Below, piece after piece: positions 26,102 through 35,284 of a DNA stretch of 64,000 bases. The notes beneath the pieces are model-generated. The model saw only the letters and a list, made by a program, of their open reading frames with translations. It was not told the origin of the DNA and did not search any database. Origin of the DNA: Mesorhizobium hawassense (GTDB lineage: Bacteria; Pseudomonadota; Alphaproteobacteria; Rhizobiales; Rhizobiaceae); assembly GCF_003289945.1 (NCBI RefSeq), contig NZ_QMBP01000010.1, positions 62,001 to 126,000 of the forward strand, read 5' to 3'. Both the position numbers and the translations under genes were made by a program. Positions within the stretch are counted from its first letter, which is position 1. Each line of letters opens with the position of its first letter.

Positions 26102-27511
26102 ATGAAACCGTCAAAGGAAACGAGACGCGTGGAGGGAAGGGGCCAGCCCGAGGGGAACCTGCGCGAGGAGGCCAGGGTCCGGACGCAGAGCCGGGTTGCC
26201 TTGCCGCCGCACCTTGAGCGGGTGAACGCGGCGGCCAGACAGGCTGCCCAAACCCGGTTCACCTCCCTGCTGCATCACGTCGATGAGGCCGCCCTATATC
26301 GGGCGTTTCGGCGACAGAAGCGGCAGGCGAGTGCTGGGGTCGATGGGATGACAGTGGCGAGGTACGAAGAGAGGCTGGAGGATAACCTCCGCGATCTCTG
26401 CGAACGGGTCCACGCCGGACGTTACCGGCCGCAGCCGGTGCGACGGGTCTATATTCCCAAAGCCGATGGCGGTAAGCGGCCACTCGGGGTGCCGGCGCTG
26501 GAAGACAAGATCGTCCAAGGCGCGGTCGCCGAGGTGCTGAGCGCTGTCTATGAGGCCGACTTCTGCGGGTTCTCCTATGGCTTTCGGCCGGGGCGGAACC
26601 CGCACATGGCGCTTGATGCATTGCACACGGCGATCATGAGCCAGCGCGTGAACTGGGTGCTCGATGCCGACATTCGCAGCTTCTTCGACTCGGTCGACCA
26701 CGAGTGGCTGCTGCGGATGGTGGCGCATAGGATCGCTGATCCTCGTATCCTACGGCTCATCGGGCTGTGGCTGCGGGCCGGCGTCTTTGAGAGCGGCGAA
26801 AAGCAAGAGACGGACAGGGGTACCCCGCAGGGGGCGGGCATCAGCCCGCTCCTCGCCAACATCTTCCTCCACTACGTCCTCGATCTCTGGGCTCAGCTAT
26901 GGCGTCGTCGCCATGCGCGCGGTTGCGTTGTGATCGTGCGCTACGCTGACGACTTCGTCATGGGCTTTGAGAAGAAGGCAGATGCAGAGGAGATGCTGCT
27001 GGCCCTCAGGACGCGGCTGGCCAGCTTTGGTCTGACGCTCCATGACGGCAAGACGCGGCTGATCGAGTTTGGCCGGTTCGCGGCCCTCTCCCGGCAGCGG
27101 CGTGGCGAGCGGCGGCCCGAGACCTTCGCCTTTCTGGGCTTCATCCACTATTGTGGGCGGACCCGGGACGGCCGGTTCATCGTGAAGCACAAAACGGAAG
27201 GGAAACGCCTGACGCGCAAGCTGACGGCGTTGCGGAAGGAGGCTTGGCGGTTCATGCACGCGCCACTGGCCACGCAGCACGAGTGGTTCGCCGCGGTCCT
27301 GCGTGGACACTACGGCTACTACGGCAGGCCGCACAACTACCCTGCGCTCAACGGGTTCTACCGGGAAGTGCGTCGAATATGGCTGCGCTGTCTGAGACAG
27401 CGCAGCCAGAAAAGCCGGCGCATGGGCTGGTTGGAGTTCGAGACCCTGACGGCACGCTTCCCCCTGCCCAATCCCCGCATCACTCGCACTTGGGCGCAGG
27501 CAAGGATATGA
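26102..27511 (+). CDS. ltrA: Group II intron reverse transcriptase/maturase
   Basis: 469 residues. The polymerase motifs include GVPALEDKIVQGAV, FSYGFRPGRNPH, WVLDADIRSFFDSVDH and the catalytic RYADDFVMGF near residue 280. A maturase domain follows, with the RRMGWLEFE segment near the end. There is no HNH endonuclease domain after it, so this is an RT-maturase-only protein. It is intact and so the intron may still be mobile. The start at 26102 follows the leader ribozyme sequence. Confidence 0.93.
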   Translation: MKPSKETRRVEGRGQPEGNLREEARVRTQSRVALPPHLERVNAAARQAAQTRFTSLLHHVDEAALYRAFRRQKRQASAGVDGMTVARYEERLEDNLRDLCERVHAGRYRPQPVRRVYIPKADGGKRPLGVPALEDKIVQGAVAEVLSAVYEADFCGFSYGFRPGRNPHMALDALHTAIMSQRVNWVLDADIRSFFDSVDHEWLLRMVAHRIADPRILRLIGLWLRAGVFESGEKQETDRGTPQGAGISPLLANIFLHYVLDLWAQLWRRRHARGCVVIVRYADDFVMGFEKKADAEEMLLALRTRLASFGLTLHDGKTRLIEFGRFAALSRQRRGERRPETFAFLGFIHYCGRTRDGRFIVKHKTEGKRLTRKLTALRKEAWRFMHAPLATQHEWFAAVLRGHYGYYGRPHNYPALNGFYREVRRIWLRCLRQRSQKSRRMGWLEFETLTARFPLPNPRITRTWAQARI

Positions 27512-27530
27512 CGCGGGTTACTCTCGGGAA

Positions 27531-27564
27531 GAGCCGGGTGCGGGAAATCCGCCCGCCCGGATCT
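27531..27564 (+). ncRNA. Group II intron domain V hairpin
   Basis: A 34-base stem-loop, beginning GAGCCGGGTGCGG, with a GAAA loop and a GC-rich complementary arm ending GCCCGG. This is the form and length of the catalytic domain V. It lies 19 bases after the reverse transcriptase stop, where it is expected, and is followed by a possible domain VI with the branch region before 27599. Confidence 0.75.
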
Positions 27565-27605
27565 GTGAGGGCGAAAGCCGAATGGCTGAGCTACTCGACC
27601 GCGAC

Positions 27606-27616
27606 CGCAGCGCCGA
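27606..27616 (+). repeat. Right copy of 11-bp direct repeat flanking the insertion
   Basis: Second copy of CGCAGCGCCGA; see 24275-24285. The AraC coding frame resumes immediately after it at 27617. Confidence 0.75.
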
Positions 27617-27772
27617 CTTGAGCAATCGGCGGACATGCTGCGATCGACCAATTTGTCGGCGACGGAAATCGCGATGGAATGTGGTTTCGCAAACTCGAGC
27701 CATTTCACGACCGCCTTTAAGCGTGCCTTCGGCGCGTGCCCCACGGAATTTCGTCGTAAGTGCAGAATCTAG
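27617..27772 (+). pseudogene. AraC-family regulator, 3' part after insertion
   Basis: Fifty-one codons and a stop that complete the interrupted regulator. They begin LEQSADMLRSTNLSATEI and contain the second AraC helix-turn-helix, ECGFANSSHFTTAFKRAFG, with the usual PTEFRR ending. Deleting 24286-27616 joins this in frame with the 5' part. As it stands, the DNA-binding domain is split and the protein should be non-functional unless the intron and IS are both lost. Confidence 0.85.
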
Positions 27773-27878
27773 GCCGCCGCCTGTCGATTTCAGCAACTAT
27801 CTGAAAACCGCGACATCCCGGTAAAGCAGCCTTGGCGGAAGAAGCTATCCATCGGCGGTCAGCCCGGATACGCCGCTC

Positions 27879-29078
27879 ATGTCAAACCTGGTTCGAATTC
27901 TTCATGGCAAAGGACGGGCCGACCGGTCCAATCCCTGCCTGGGATTCCTGGCCAGCACGCTATCGGCGGCTGTTGCCCGAAACGGCTACTACATCGCATC
28001 CGCCTGGATTCTCGCCGAGCGAGGATACGGAACCGCCGGAGTGGCGACGTTCCTTGCGGTCGCAAGCATTGTCGAATTCATCGCAAGCCCCCTGGCCGGA
28101 GTGGCGGTCGATCGATTTGACAGGCGACGCTTGAACGTTGCGGCAGACCTCGGCCGCTTCGTCGTTATGCTGGCTACCGCTTGCGCGCTTCTCTACATGG
28201 ACGTGTTTCTGATCATCTGTCTGTCAGCGGCCCTCTTTTCGTTTTGCGATCGTGTCGCGCTCACGAGCTCCCAATCAATGATCCCCGTGATAGCTGACGG
28301 CCGCGATCTTGTAGCCTCGAATTCCGCCGTCTTCTTCGTCATGCAGTTCGGCAATCTCGGCGCAGCTCTGCTTGCAGGGCCTTTGCTGCATGAGCGCTCC
28401 CCAGCCCTGCCATTCACCGTTCTTGCTGCTTTCTTCCTGTTTTCAGCGGGCTGCCTTGCCTTGATGCGGCTGGAACCGGTTTCGCGCGATGTCCGCATCG
28501 CCAAAATCTCTGCAGCACAAATCGATCCGAGCCTGCGTCGTCTCATCGTCGTCTATGCGCTTCTCTATGCAAGCGCCGTGCTTGTCAGCGTCATGGGATC
28601 TAGCTTCGTCTTCCAGGAGCAGAAGGGTTCTGCCGTGGATTTCGGCTACCTCGAGGCTGCATGGTCGGCGGGCTCACTGATCGGCGCGGTCTCTCTGTCC
28701 CGGATTGAAAGAGCGATGAGTACCCACGCGCGGCATCTCATGCTTTTGGGCTTAACGGCGCTGGTACTCATGGCGCTGGCATATCTGCGCACGCCCTGGA
28801 TAGTGGTCCTTTTTGCTGCGCACGGGTTTCTATACAATCTTGGACGCGTTAGCGTTGAAGTCACATTGCAGTCGCGTGTATCTGTTTATCTGTTGGGCCG
28901 GGCCAAAGGCATTATGCATAGTGTGGCCATGGTGCTCGGATTACTTGTCTTCGGCATCGCCGCCGCAGTGGGAGATCGAGCATTTCCGTCGACGCTTTTC
29001 TTCAGCTTCGGAATGGTGCTCCTCATCAGTATTTCGTGTTTGAGCGTCGGTGTCGTTCAGACGCAAGAAAAAATGTGA
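27879..29078 (+). CDS. MFS transporter, probable exporter
   Basis: 399 residues with about 11-12 membrane helices. The loop after helix 2 carries AGVAVDRFDRRRLNV, the MFS motif A region, and the protein resembles the EntS-like drug/siderophore exporter branch. Substrate unknown; the neighbouring methyltransferase and unknown protein suggest export of a small molecule made by this cluster. Its stop overlaps a GTG that begins the next gene. Its regulator next door is disrupted. Confidence 0.8.
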   Translation: MSNLVRILHGKGRADRSNPCLGFLASTLSAAVARNGYYIASAWILAERGYGTAGVATFLAVASIVEFIASPLAGVAVDRFDRRRLNVAADLGRFVVMLATACALLYMDVFLIICLSAALFSFCDRVALTSSQSMIPVIADGRDLVASNSAVFFVMQFGNLGAALLAGPLLHERSPALPFTVLAAFFLFSAGCLALMRLEPVSRDVRIAKISAAQIDPSLRRLIVVYALLYASAVLVSVMGSSFVFQEQKGSAVDFGYLEAAWSAGSLIGAVSLSRIERAMSTHARHLMLLGLTALVLMALAYLRTPWIVVLFAAHGFLYNLGRVSVEVTLQSRVSVYLLGRAKGIMHSVAMVLGLLVFGIAAAVGDRAFPSTLFFSFGMVLLISISCLSVGVVQTQEKM

Positions 29079-30490
29079 ATCGTGAGGTGGAAGAGCTGAC
29101 AGTAGGTGCAGATGATGCGAAACAAGCAGTCCTGGGGTCGCTGACGGCACTCTACCCCTGGATGAGCCAATATCATTCCAGGCCGATACGCGACTATGCG
29201 TTTCGCCTGTTCGACGCCCCAACTTCCTGGTCCATGCCAGAAGTCCGTTTTCGAGCCCTCACCAAACTACTCGACATCATCCGGAAAGCAGCGACACGAA
29301 ACGGGTTGTCGACCGATACCGCCTCGGAAATCTGCAGGGATTTCGAAAGGTGCCGCGTGTTGCAGACAGGCCCGCATTTGCTTCTCCTCATGGAGCCGGA
29401 GGCGTATTACACGCATATCTTCAGCCTCCTCGGTCTCTCGGCGCATGGCTGTTCGACCTACGTTTCCTATGCCGTTTCGACGGTGAGCCTCGTTGAAAAG
29501 CCACGCAGGGGGCCAGGCTGGCTCGCCGTTGACGGGAAGCCGGTCAACGTCTTTGGCCTCAGCCGAAGCCGGATGGCGGGATACAACCTTCTGGCCGGGC
29601 CGGGCTCCTATGGGTTTGAGCTTGTGCCGACGGAGCCAAACGTTGAGGGCGACGCGCTCGCGCGGCTACGCAGTCTTCTACCCAAGACCCAATTCAAGCG
29701 GCCGGCGCATGCCATCAAGGCAGCCAATCTGGTGCTTTGGCCAAAAATGTTCGCAGGCCGTTTCGCTTTTCTGCAGATCGACGACGAGGATATTGCCGAC
29801 CTTGTAGCGGACCATCTGTCGGACGAAGATTCCTGGTTGCGGACGCGGCTGCTGGAAGACCCGAAGCTTGCTTCGAATATCCTTGTGGGGCTCGACAGGC
29901 TGGCAGCCGGCCCCTGGAGTGGCTGGCTCGCGCGCGGCACCGACTTCTTCTGGTTCTATGAGAATGGCAAGCGCCTGCCGCTGCGGCTCGCCGCGGGAGA
30001 ACTCGTCCATCCGGCGACCGGCACGAAGGTCGCACGCTTTACCGCCCCCGATATCCTTGAGCGGCTGGCAAACCGAAGCCTCATTCCGAATCTCCTCCTC
30101 GTGTTTCTGGTTTTGTCCATTCTGCCCGGAGTTCGCGTGCTCGGAGGCAGTCATCAGCCGTTGTACTATCCCTTGATGCGCTATGTCGTCGGCCGGGCGC
30201 TTGAGGTTGCGGGTGTGGATGCGGATCTTCTGCAGGCTCTCGCAACGGACGACGCGCCCGGAGCTTGGGGACATCGGGTCATTGAGTGCGATGATGACCC
30301 GTTCGAGTTGTTCCTAAATGGCGGGAACGGCTGGATGAGTGATCTTATCGACCGTTTCGGCGACATTTCCTTCGCCGAGGCATGTGGGAGCATGAAAGGC
30401 TTCGTGTCAGACCCGTCGTGGCAAGAACTTCACAGACGACTTCGGCAGGGGTTGGTCACGCCGGCCGATGCGGAATGGGCTCTTTCCTGA
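29075..30490 (+). CDS. Unknown 471-residue protein coupled to the MFS exporter
   Basis: The GTG at 29075 overlaps the exporter stop (GTGA), which fixes the start and shows coupling. I do not recognise the family. It is soluble and mixed alpha/beta in character, with notable segments TGPHLLLLMEPEAYYTH, TDFFWFYENG and LGGSHQPLYYPLMRY, and one hydrophobic stretch, LIPNLLLVFLVLSILPGV, near residue 345. The conserved-looking histidines, aromatic residues and acidic patches would fit an enzyme. Given the exporter and methyltransferase, a biosynthetic enzyme for a small metabolite is possible, but no function is claimed. Confidence 0.6.
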   Translation: MNREVEELTVGADDAKQAVLGSLTALYPWMSQYHSRPIRDYAFRLFDAPTSWSMPEVRFRALTKLLDIIRKAATRNGLSTDTASEICRDFERCRVLQTGPHLLLLMEPEAYYTHIFSLLGLSAHGCSTYVSYAVSTVSLVEKPRRGPGWLAVDGKPVNVFGLSRSRMAGYNLLAGPGSYGFELVPTEPNVEGDALARLRSLLPKTQFKRPAHAIKAANLVLWPKMFAGRFAFLQIDDEDIADLVADHLSDEDSWLRTRLLEDPKLASNILVGLDRLAAGPWSGWLARGTDFFWFYENGKRLPLRLAAGELVHPATGTKVARFTAPDILERLANRSLIPNLLLVFLVLSILPGVRVLGGSHQPLYYPLMRYVVGRALEVAGVDADLLQALATDDAPGAWGHRVIECDDDPFELFLNGGNGWMSDLIDRFGDISFAEACGSMKGFVSDPSWQELHRRLRQGLVTPADAEWALS

Positions 30491-30718
30491 AATGTTTTAT
30501 GCGATCTAGCAACTGGCGTGTGTGTGCGGAATGGCTGCTTCGCGCCTCACACGCCATAGCGTCAATCCAAAACCCACACCAAAGCCGAACTGCGTTTGTG
30601 GAGCCAGTCGAAGAGCACTGACGCAGACTTTGGCGAGCAGGCATGAATAACTGACTGATAAGGCAACATTATCATTCGTTTTGTCGCGCCGACAAGCTGT
30701 GCGTTTTGACGCGAAAAC

Positions 30719-31711
30719 CTTGGCACAAAGCGCACGGGCGCTTTACCCTCGAAAATCATCATTCGCCCCGATCTCTCGAATGCCAGTCCCGCCGCGCCGC
30801 CCACCATTCCACCCCGGGCGCCCGCCGCCGGCACAACGTCCAGCGACAGTGGCGCCGCCTTAAAGGCCGGCGCCGCCTTGGCTTCGCTCGACACGCTTGC
30901 CCGCGCACAACCTGCCTGGGCCGGCGCGCCAGCGCCTCGCACTCAAATCTGCCACCGCCAGCATGCGGCTCGCCGGCCGCGCCGAGGGTGAAGCCGCCCT
31001 GCGCGACGCCTGGCAGCTTTGCCCGGCTGGTGCCGATCTCGGTCCCGCCGGCGCCATTTTTGCCGCTTGGCAGCGACTGGCGATTCACCCGCCCGCCGTC
31101 AGCGCCGATCGGCTCAAAAAGATCGTTTCGGCCAGCTCGGGTTCCATTGGGAGAGTGCGGCGCTCGGCGACCTCAGCAGGCAGGTCGAAAATCGGGCGGC
31201 GGCGCAGCCGCCGGCGCCATTTGTCGCCGCCGCGATCGCCGCCGATGTCCTGGCCGCTCGCCTCGATGCCGAGCTTGTGGCCTGGTGGCTGGCCGACCTG
31301 GTGCTGGCGCTAGCCCTGGGCTGGCCGCGACCGCTGCCGCTCCTGATGGCGCAGGTTTTTGGGCGAGCCTTCCGCGCGGAGGCCGGCGGCGGCAAGCGCA
31401 TCCGACCCGGCGAAAAAGATCTTGAGCGCGCGGTTTGCGTGGCGCTGGTTCAACCGGCGGCCGAGACCTGCCGGCTGGCCAGCGAGCTGTCGCGTCGCGC
31501 CGAAAAACTCCTGGCGGTGGCGCCAAAGCTGCGTGCCAAGGGCGCCGGCGACGTGATTTTTTTGCTGCTGAATGAAGATGCCGTCGTCGGATCGCTGACG
31601 ACGAAAAACCTGTCGCGCTTCGCGGCGCGGCGGCTGTTCGAGCGGCTGCAGCAGCTCGATGCCGTGCGCGAGCTGTCAGGCCGCACCAGCTTCCGGCTTG
31701 TTGGGCTGTAG
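30719..31711 (+). pseudogene. DUF1403 family gene with two frameshifts
   Basis: A DUF1403-like protein can be followed through three frames. The first part contains ALKAGAALASLDTLARAQ near 30854, the second LALKSATASMRLAGRAEG and AALRDAWQLCPAG near 30940-31020, and the third, from about 31140 to the stop at 31711, WLADLVLALALGWP, VAPKLRAKGAGDV and AARRLFERLQQLDAVREL. One frameshift lies near 30910-30930 and one near 31120-31160. DUF1403 genes accompany scpB-like genes in maintenance regions of Rhizobiales plasmids and ICEs. No clear ATG start remains. Confidence 0.7.
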
Positions 31712-31713
31712 CG

Positions 31714-32389
31714 ATGAGCCAGGCCTCTGTCCGCCGCAAGCCTGACGATCAGCCGGCGCTGCTGGACACCGAGCTCGAGCGCCTGCCGGCGGAACTGCGC
31801 TGGCGCGAATGGATGGGCCGCGTCGAAGCGGTGATCTTTGCCGCCAGCGAACCCGTGCCGCGCGAGGTGCTGGCGCGGTTGGTGGGAAGAAACTGCAATC
31901 TCGACCTGGTCATCGACGGCATCCGCGCCGAGGTCGCCGGCCGCCCCTACGAGCTGGTGTCAGTAGCCGGCGGCTGGCAGCACCGGACCAGGAAGGTCTT
32001 TGGCGGTGCCATCAACGCCGCCTTCGGCACGCCGGCGGGGCTAGGGGACAAAAAAACTGTCGCAGTCGGAGGCGCTTGTCCTGATGTGCATTGCCTATTT
32101 CCAGCCGATCACGCGTGGTGAGCCGTCTTCCTTTTTCGGCAAGGAGGTGTCGCGCGATCTGATCGGCGTGCTGCGCGCACAGGAGCTCATCGCCTCGGGG
32201 CCGCGCAGCCCACAGCCGGGCGCGCCTTACCCCTATGTGACGACCAAGAACTTCCTTTCGCAGTTCGGGCTCGACACGCTGCGTCAGCTGCCGGATTTTG
32301 AGATGCTCGAGGACGCGGGACTGCTGTCGAAAGAGAAGCTTCTGGCCGGCGACATCATGCCTGAGTTTTCCGATCGCGATGGGGGATAG
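31714..32389 (+). pseudogene. scpB: ScpB-like gene split by a frameshift at an A7 run
   Basis: The first frame begins at the ATG 31714 and contains ELRWREWMGRVEAVIFAASEP and YELVSVAGGWQHRTRK; the second contains LSQSEALVLMCIAYFQPITRGE-type residues, EVSRDLIGVLRAQELI and PQPGAPYPYVTTK and ends at 32389. The switch falls at seven consecutive A bases, 32050-32056, where losing one A (or a +1 slip) joins the two halves exactly. ScpB proteins work with SMC in DNA segregation; plasmid and ICE copies are probably maintenance factors. It starts three bases after the DUF1403 stop. Loss of function, or productive slippage at the A run, are both possible. Confidence 0.75.
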
Positions 32390-32395
32390 GTCAGG

Positions 32396-35284
32396 TCAAT
32401 TGGCAATCCAAAGGCTCTTGAGCTCGTGGCCGACAGCCCACTGGGCAGAGGTCTGAGTTTCATTGCATTTGGTCTCATACGGGTCGCGAACCATCTGGAA
32501 TTCGTTGTCGACGACGGCACCGAACAGGAAGCACTCGTCCTTGTACTGGCCCCGCTCCGCGCTCGCCATCTTCACCGTCGCCTTGACGACGATGCCGTCC
32601 AGATTGCGACCCTTCCAATTGACGGTGCCGTAGTCCTCCACCGCGGAGATCACGTCGGTGGCCTTCCAGTTGTCTTGCGAAAGGCTCGCATTCCACCTTG
32701 CGAAATCAGGGAACAGGGTCTCCACATTGATCCCGGAGGAGGTGTTGGCCTTGTCTGCGGTACCCAGGACGGTCCTCTTCAGGCTATCCGAGAACAGGTT
32801 CAGCAATGCGGTCGCGGCAGGTCCGTTTTTCTGGCGCAGATCCAACTGGCGGGCCGATTGGGAGCTCTTCTCGTCTGCCTCGCGCTGGGCAGCGATTTTC
32901 TTCTCCTCGTCGGCGGCCACGCGCTTGGCCTCCGCAGCTCTTATTGTTTCCTGCTTGGCCGCATCCAGTTTGGCAGCGGTGCTGGCTGCTTCGCTTTGGT
33001 CGAGCCACACCGGGGCGAAGACAAAATGGACGCCGTCGCGCGCCAACGCTTCAGAGGTGGCTTTCAGGTTGGCGGCCGACGCGTAGAGTACCCGGCACTG
33101 TTCGTGCCGTACGTCCTCGTAGGCTTTGTCGATCGACGGATATGAGACGGTGCTTCCCGACATACCTGCGAAATCAGCTATCTTGCCAATCGTCGCTTCG
33201 TGCACCGCGGCATTGCCGTCGACCACGCTGCAGATTCGGTCGGACGAACTCGTCAACAGGATGCCACCATATCCCTCGCGTGTTGCTGACGCGACCTCCT
33301 GAGCGATCTTCAGGGCCAGTGTCTGGTCTGACTCCATGCCGGCCTTGATGTCTTCGAAACGGATAGGATCGAACACCCGGATCGTCTTGTCTTCCATCCC
33401 TTCGAGGTAGGCCGCCTGAAGCGTTGGCGGGGCCTCCAGGAAAGTCTTGCGCTGTACCAGAAAGAGGTCGGCGCCATCGAGATCGTTCGCTCCGCAGTCC
33501 GACTTGACGTTTATTGCCTTGCCTCCCAGCGGGTCGATTGCACCGAGAAGGGCCTTGTCCAAGGCAGGTGTCCTCTCTGGGCCGAACAAGCAGATCCACG
33601 CCTGGTTCTTCGTCAGCGAGAACTGTCCGAATATCGTACGCAGAAGAGAAGGTGCCTTCGGGCCTGCATTGTAGAGGATGACCACGCCCTCTAACGGGCC
33701 GCGGAGGAGCGCCTTGTTCAGTTCGGTAACTGCATAAGTTGCGCTGTTGCTCTCCTGGCTCGCGCTGTTTCCCGACTGGCTCCCAGTGGCCTTGGCAGTC
33801 TCCAGTTCACCCGCCAGGGCCTGCCGCGCGATCATCGCCCGCACGCCTTCTTGTGCATCGGTCAGCGAGTCCAGATCGTTCGTGTCGGAGATTTCATCGA
33901 GTGCCTTCACCTCCTCAACGACCTCGGGAAGCTTGGCGGATGTTAGATGACTGCTCATCCAGTTCTTGAGCGCCTGACGGTCGGCCTGGAGCTCGGCGAA
34001 GATTTCTGCCTTCTGCTTTTCGATCGCCGCGGCACGCTCCTTGTCCCGCGACGCCGAAAACTCGGCGTAGCCGGGCACAGCCATGAGCAGGTTGGTCAGT
34101 CGGAGCGCCGAACCGTTCAAGGCATCCGTGGAATCGGTCTGGACTTGCGCGTTCAGCGCGGCGGCCTGGCCAGCGATCTCGACCAGGTCGGTTGTCTGAG
34201 GGTTCAACTTCAGGAAGGTTTCGGCATCGGATAGCAGCGCTGCTGCGGATGCTCTAGCGGCTTTCAACTTCCGGGCCTCCGACTTGTCGTAGGAGGCCTT
34301 GTCAGAAAAACCCTTCTGCTTGGCGTCGCGGTAAGCGGCGGGATCGGAGAATCCCGACGCGCGATAGGCGACCAACTCGGCCCTGTTTTGAATGCCAAGC
34401 TGCAGGGCGGCTCGATACTCATTGGCGGCATCAAATCCACCTGTCTGGGCACCTTGGTATTCATCGCGGTTGCGAAAGCCACCTGACACGGCGGCATCGT
34501 AGTCGCGCTGCGTCATGAAGCCCATGCTCTTGGCCTGCGCGAATGCGCTGGCAGAGGTGAAACCGCCCGCCTTCGCGTCGCTGAAGCTCTGGGCATCCGT
34601 GTAGCCGAGAGCTCGTGCGTCGTTTCGCTCCTGGTCGCTGTGGAAGCCATCGCTCGCGTTACGTTCGATCTCCGTGAGGCTGTATTCTGTAAGCAAGTCC
34701 CCGGTCTGCAGGTCAAAACGCGACTGGTACACTCGGAAAGCTTTTACCGTCGTTGGTCCGATCAGGCCGTCGACAGGGCCGGAATAAAGGCCAAGCCTCG
34801 ACATCGCCGCCTGGAGCCGCTGGACAACTCTGAGATAGTTGGGCTGCGTCGCAAAGTCGAACGAAGCACCTCTCTGGTAGGACATCCAGACCAATCCGTC
34901 CAAGCCGTCCCCGCGTGAAAGAAACGAGTCCTGAGGGATGATGTGCAATTCCTTGAGCGCCGTCAGGTTCGCCTTCGCTTTGTCCTGATAAAGCGTTCCG
35001 GCGACTACAGCAAAAACCCCGTTTCTGCTATGCACGACCAGCGTTGGTCCTAGGGTCGGTGCGTAAGACTGTGCAAGGGCGATAGCCTCTTCTTCACCAG
35101 GTCGGCTCGATACAACGAGCCAGAATGCATTCGACTGCGGAGGCCTGAAACCCATCGGCCGCACCACTTGTTGGCCGTTCTGGATGATCTGGATAAACTC
35201 GGAAAGCGATGATGCCGAGCTTACAGCCGGCAAAGAAGCAGCCACCAACAAGGCAGCGACGCCCACACTGCACGCGCGACGCAT
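32396..35284 (-). CDS. Large exported protein with SPOR-like, PG-binding and 14-residue repeats
   Basis: 962 residues with a signal peptide (residues 1-24, cleavage likely after VSSA). Residues about 52-112 resemble a SPOR-type fold, and 155-188 (LQAAMSRLGLYSGPVDGLIG) a peptidoglycan-binding domain of the PG_binding_1 type. Residues 223-334 are eight consecutive 14-residue repeats. A charged coiled coil follows at about 405-440, and a second near 770-810. The rest (about 530-720) is globular and unrecognised. A cell-wall-associated periplasmic protein is inferred. It converges on scpB with six bases between the stops. Confidence 0.65.
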   Translation of the reverse strand: MRRACSVGVAALLVAASLPAVSSASSLSEFIQIIQNGQQVVRPMGFRPPQSNAFWLVVSSRPGEEEAIALAQSYAPTLGPTLVVHSRNGVFAVVAGTLYQDKAKANLTALKELHIIPQDSFLSRGDGLDGLVWMSYQRGASFDFATQPNYLRVVQRLQAAMSRLGLYSGPVDGLIGPTTVKAFRVYQSRFDLQTGDLLTEYSLTEIERNASDGFHSDQERNDARALGYTDAQSFSDAKAGGFTSASAFAQAKSMGFMTQRDYDAAVSGGFRNRDEYQGAQTGGFDAANEYRAALQLGIQNRAELVAYRASGFSDPAAYRDAKQKGFSDKASYDKSEARKLKAARASAAALLSDAETFLKLNPQTTDLVEIAGQAAALNAQVQTDSTDALNGSALRLTNLLMAVPGYAEFSASRDKERAAAIEKQKAEIFAELQADRQALKNWMSSHLTSAKLPEVVEEVKALDEISDTNDLDSLTDAQEGVRAMIARQALAGELETAKATGSQSGNSASQESNSATYAVTELNKALLRGPLEGVVILYNAGPKAPSLLRTIFGQFSLTKNQAWICLFGPERTPALDKALLGAIDPLGGKAINVKSDCGANDLDGADLFLVQRKTFLEAPPTLQAAYLEGMEDKTIRVFDPIRFEDIKAGMESDQTLALKIAQEVASATREGYGGILLTSSSDRICSVVDGNAAVHEATIGKIADFAGMSGSTVSYPSIDKAYEDVRHEQCRVLYASAANLKATSEALARDGVHFVFAPVWLDQSEAASTAAKLDAAKQETIRAAEAKRVAADEEKKIAAQREADEKSSQSARQLDLRQKNGPAATALLNLFSDSLKRTVLGTADKANTSSGINVETLFPDFARWNASLSQDNWKATDVISAVEDYGTVNWKGRNLDGIVVKATVKMASAERGQYKDECFLFGAVVDNEFQMVRDPYETKCNETQTSAQWAVGHELKSLWIAN
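34283..34618 (-). repeat. Eight tandem 14-residue repeats in the exported protein
   Basis: The repeats encode residues 223-334 with no insertion or deletion. Typical units are AKAGGFTSASAFAQ, AKSMGFMTQRDYDA, AVSGGFRNRDEYQG, AQTGGFDAANEYRA and AKQKGFSDKASYDK: small residues first, a Gly-Phe (or Gly-Ile/Gly-Tyr) in the middle, and an aromatic or leucine near the end. The DNA copies have diverged, so the pattern is maintained at protein level. A repeating short-helix fold is likely. Confidence 0.85.

Larger units (their letters stand above)
25697..27599 (+). mobile_element. Group II intron with reverse transcriptase
   Basis: A ribozyme-like leader of about 400 bases precedes the reverse transcriptase gene, and a domain V hairpin follows it. 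The proposed 5' end is GTGGGGAG at 25697 (family consensus GUGYG) and the proposed 3' end CTACTCGAC at 27599, which resembles the end of other group II introns. Both ends are inferred. The position suggests insertion a few bases from the right tip of the IS256-family element. Confidence 0.8.

Noticed and set aside
25697..27599. Reading the reverse transcriptase as a retron or DGR-type defence RT
   Set aside because: The maturase region, the long structured leader and a domain V hairpin just downstream identify a group II intron.
30515..30555. Hairpin with arms GGCGTGTG and CACACGCC after the 471-residue protein gene
   Set aside because: It could be a terminator, but no run of T follows and the loop is long (25 bases), so it is not called.
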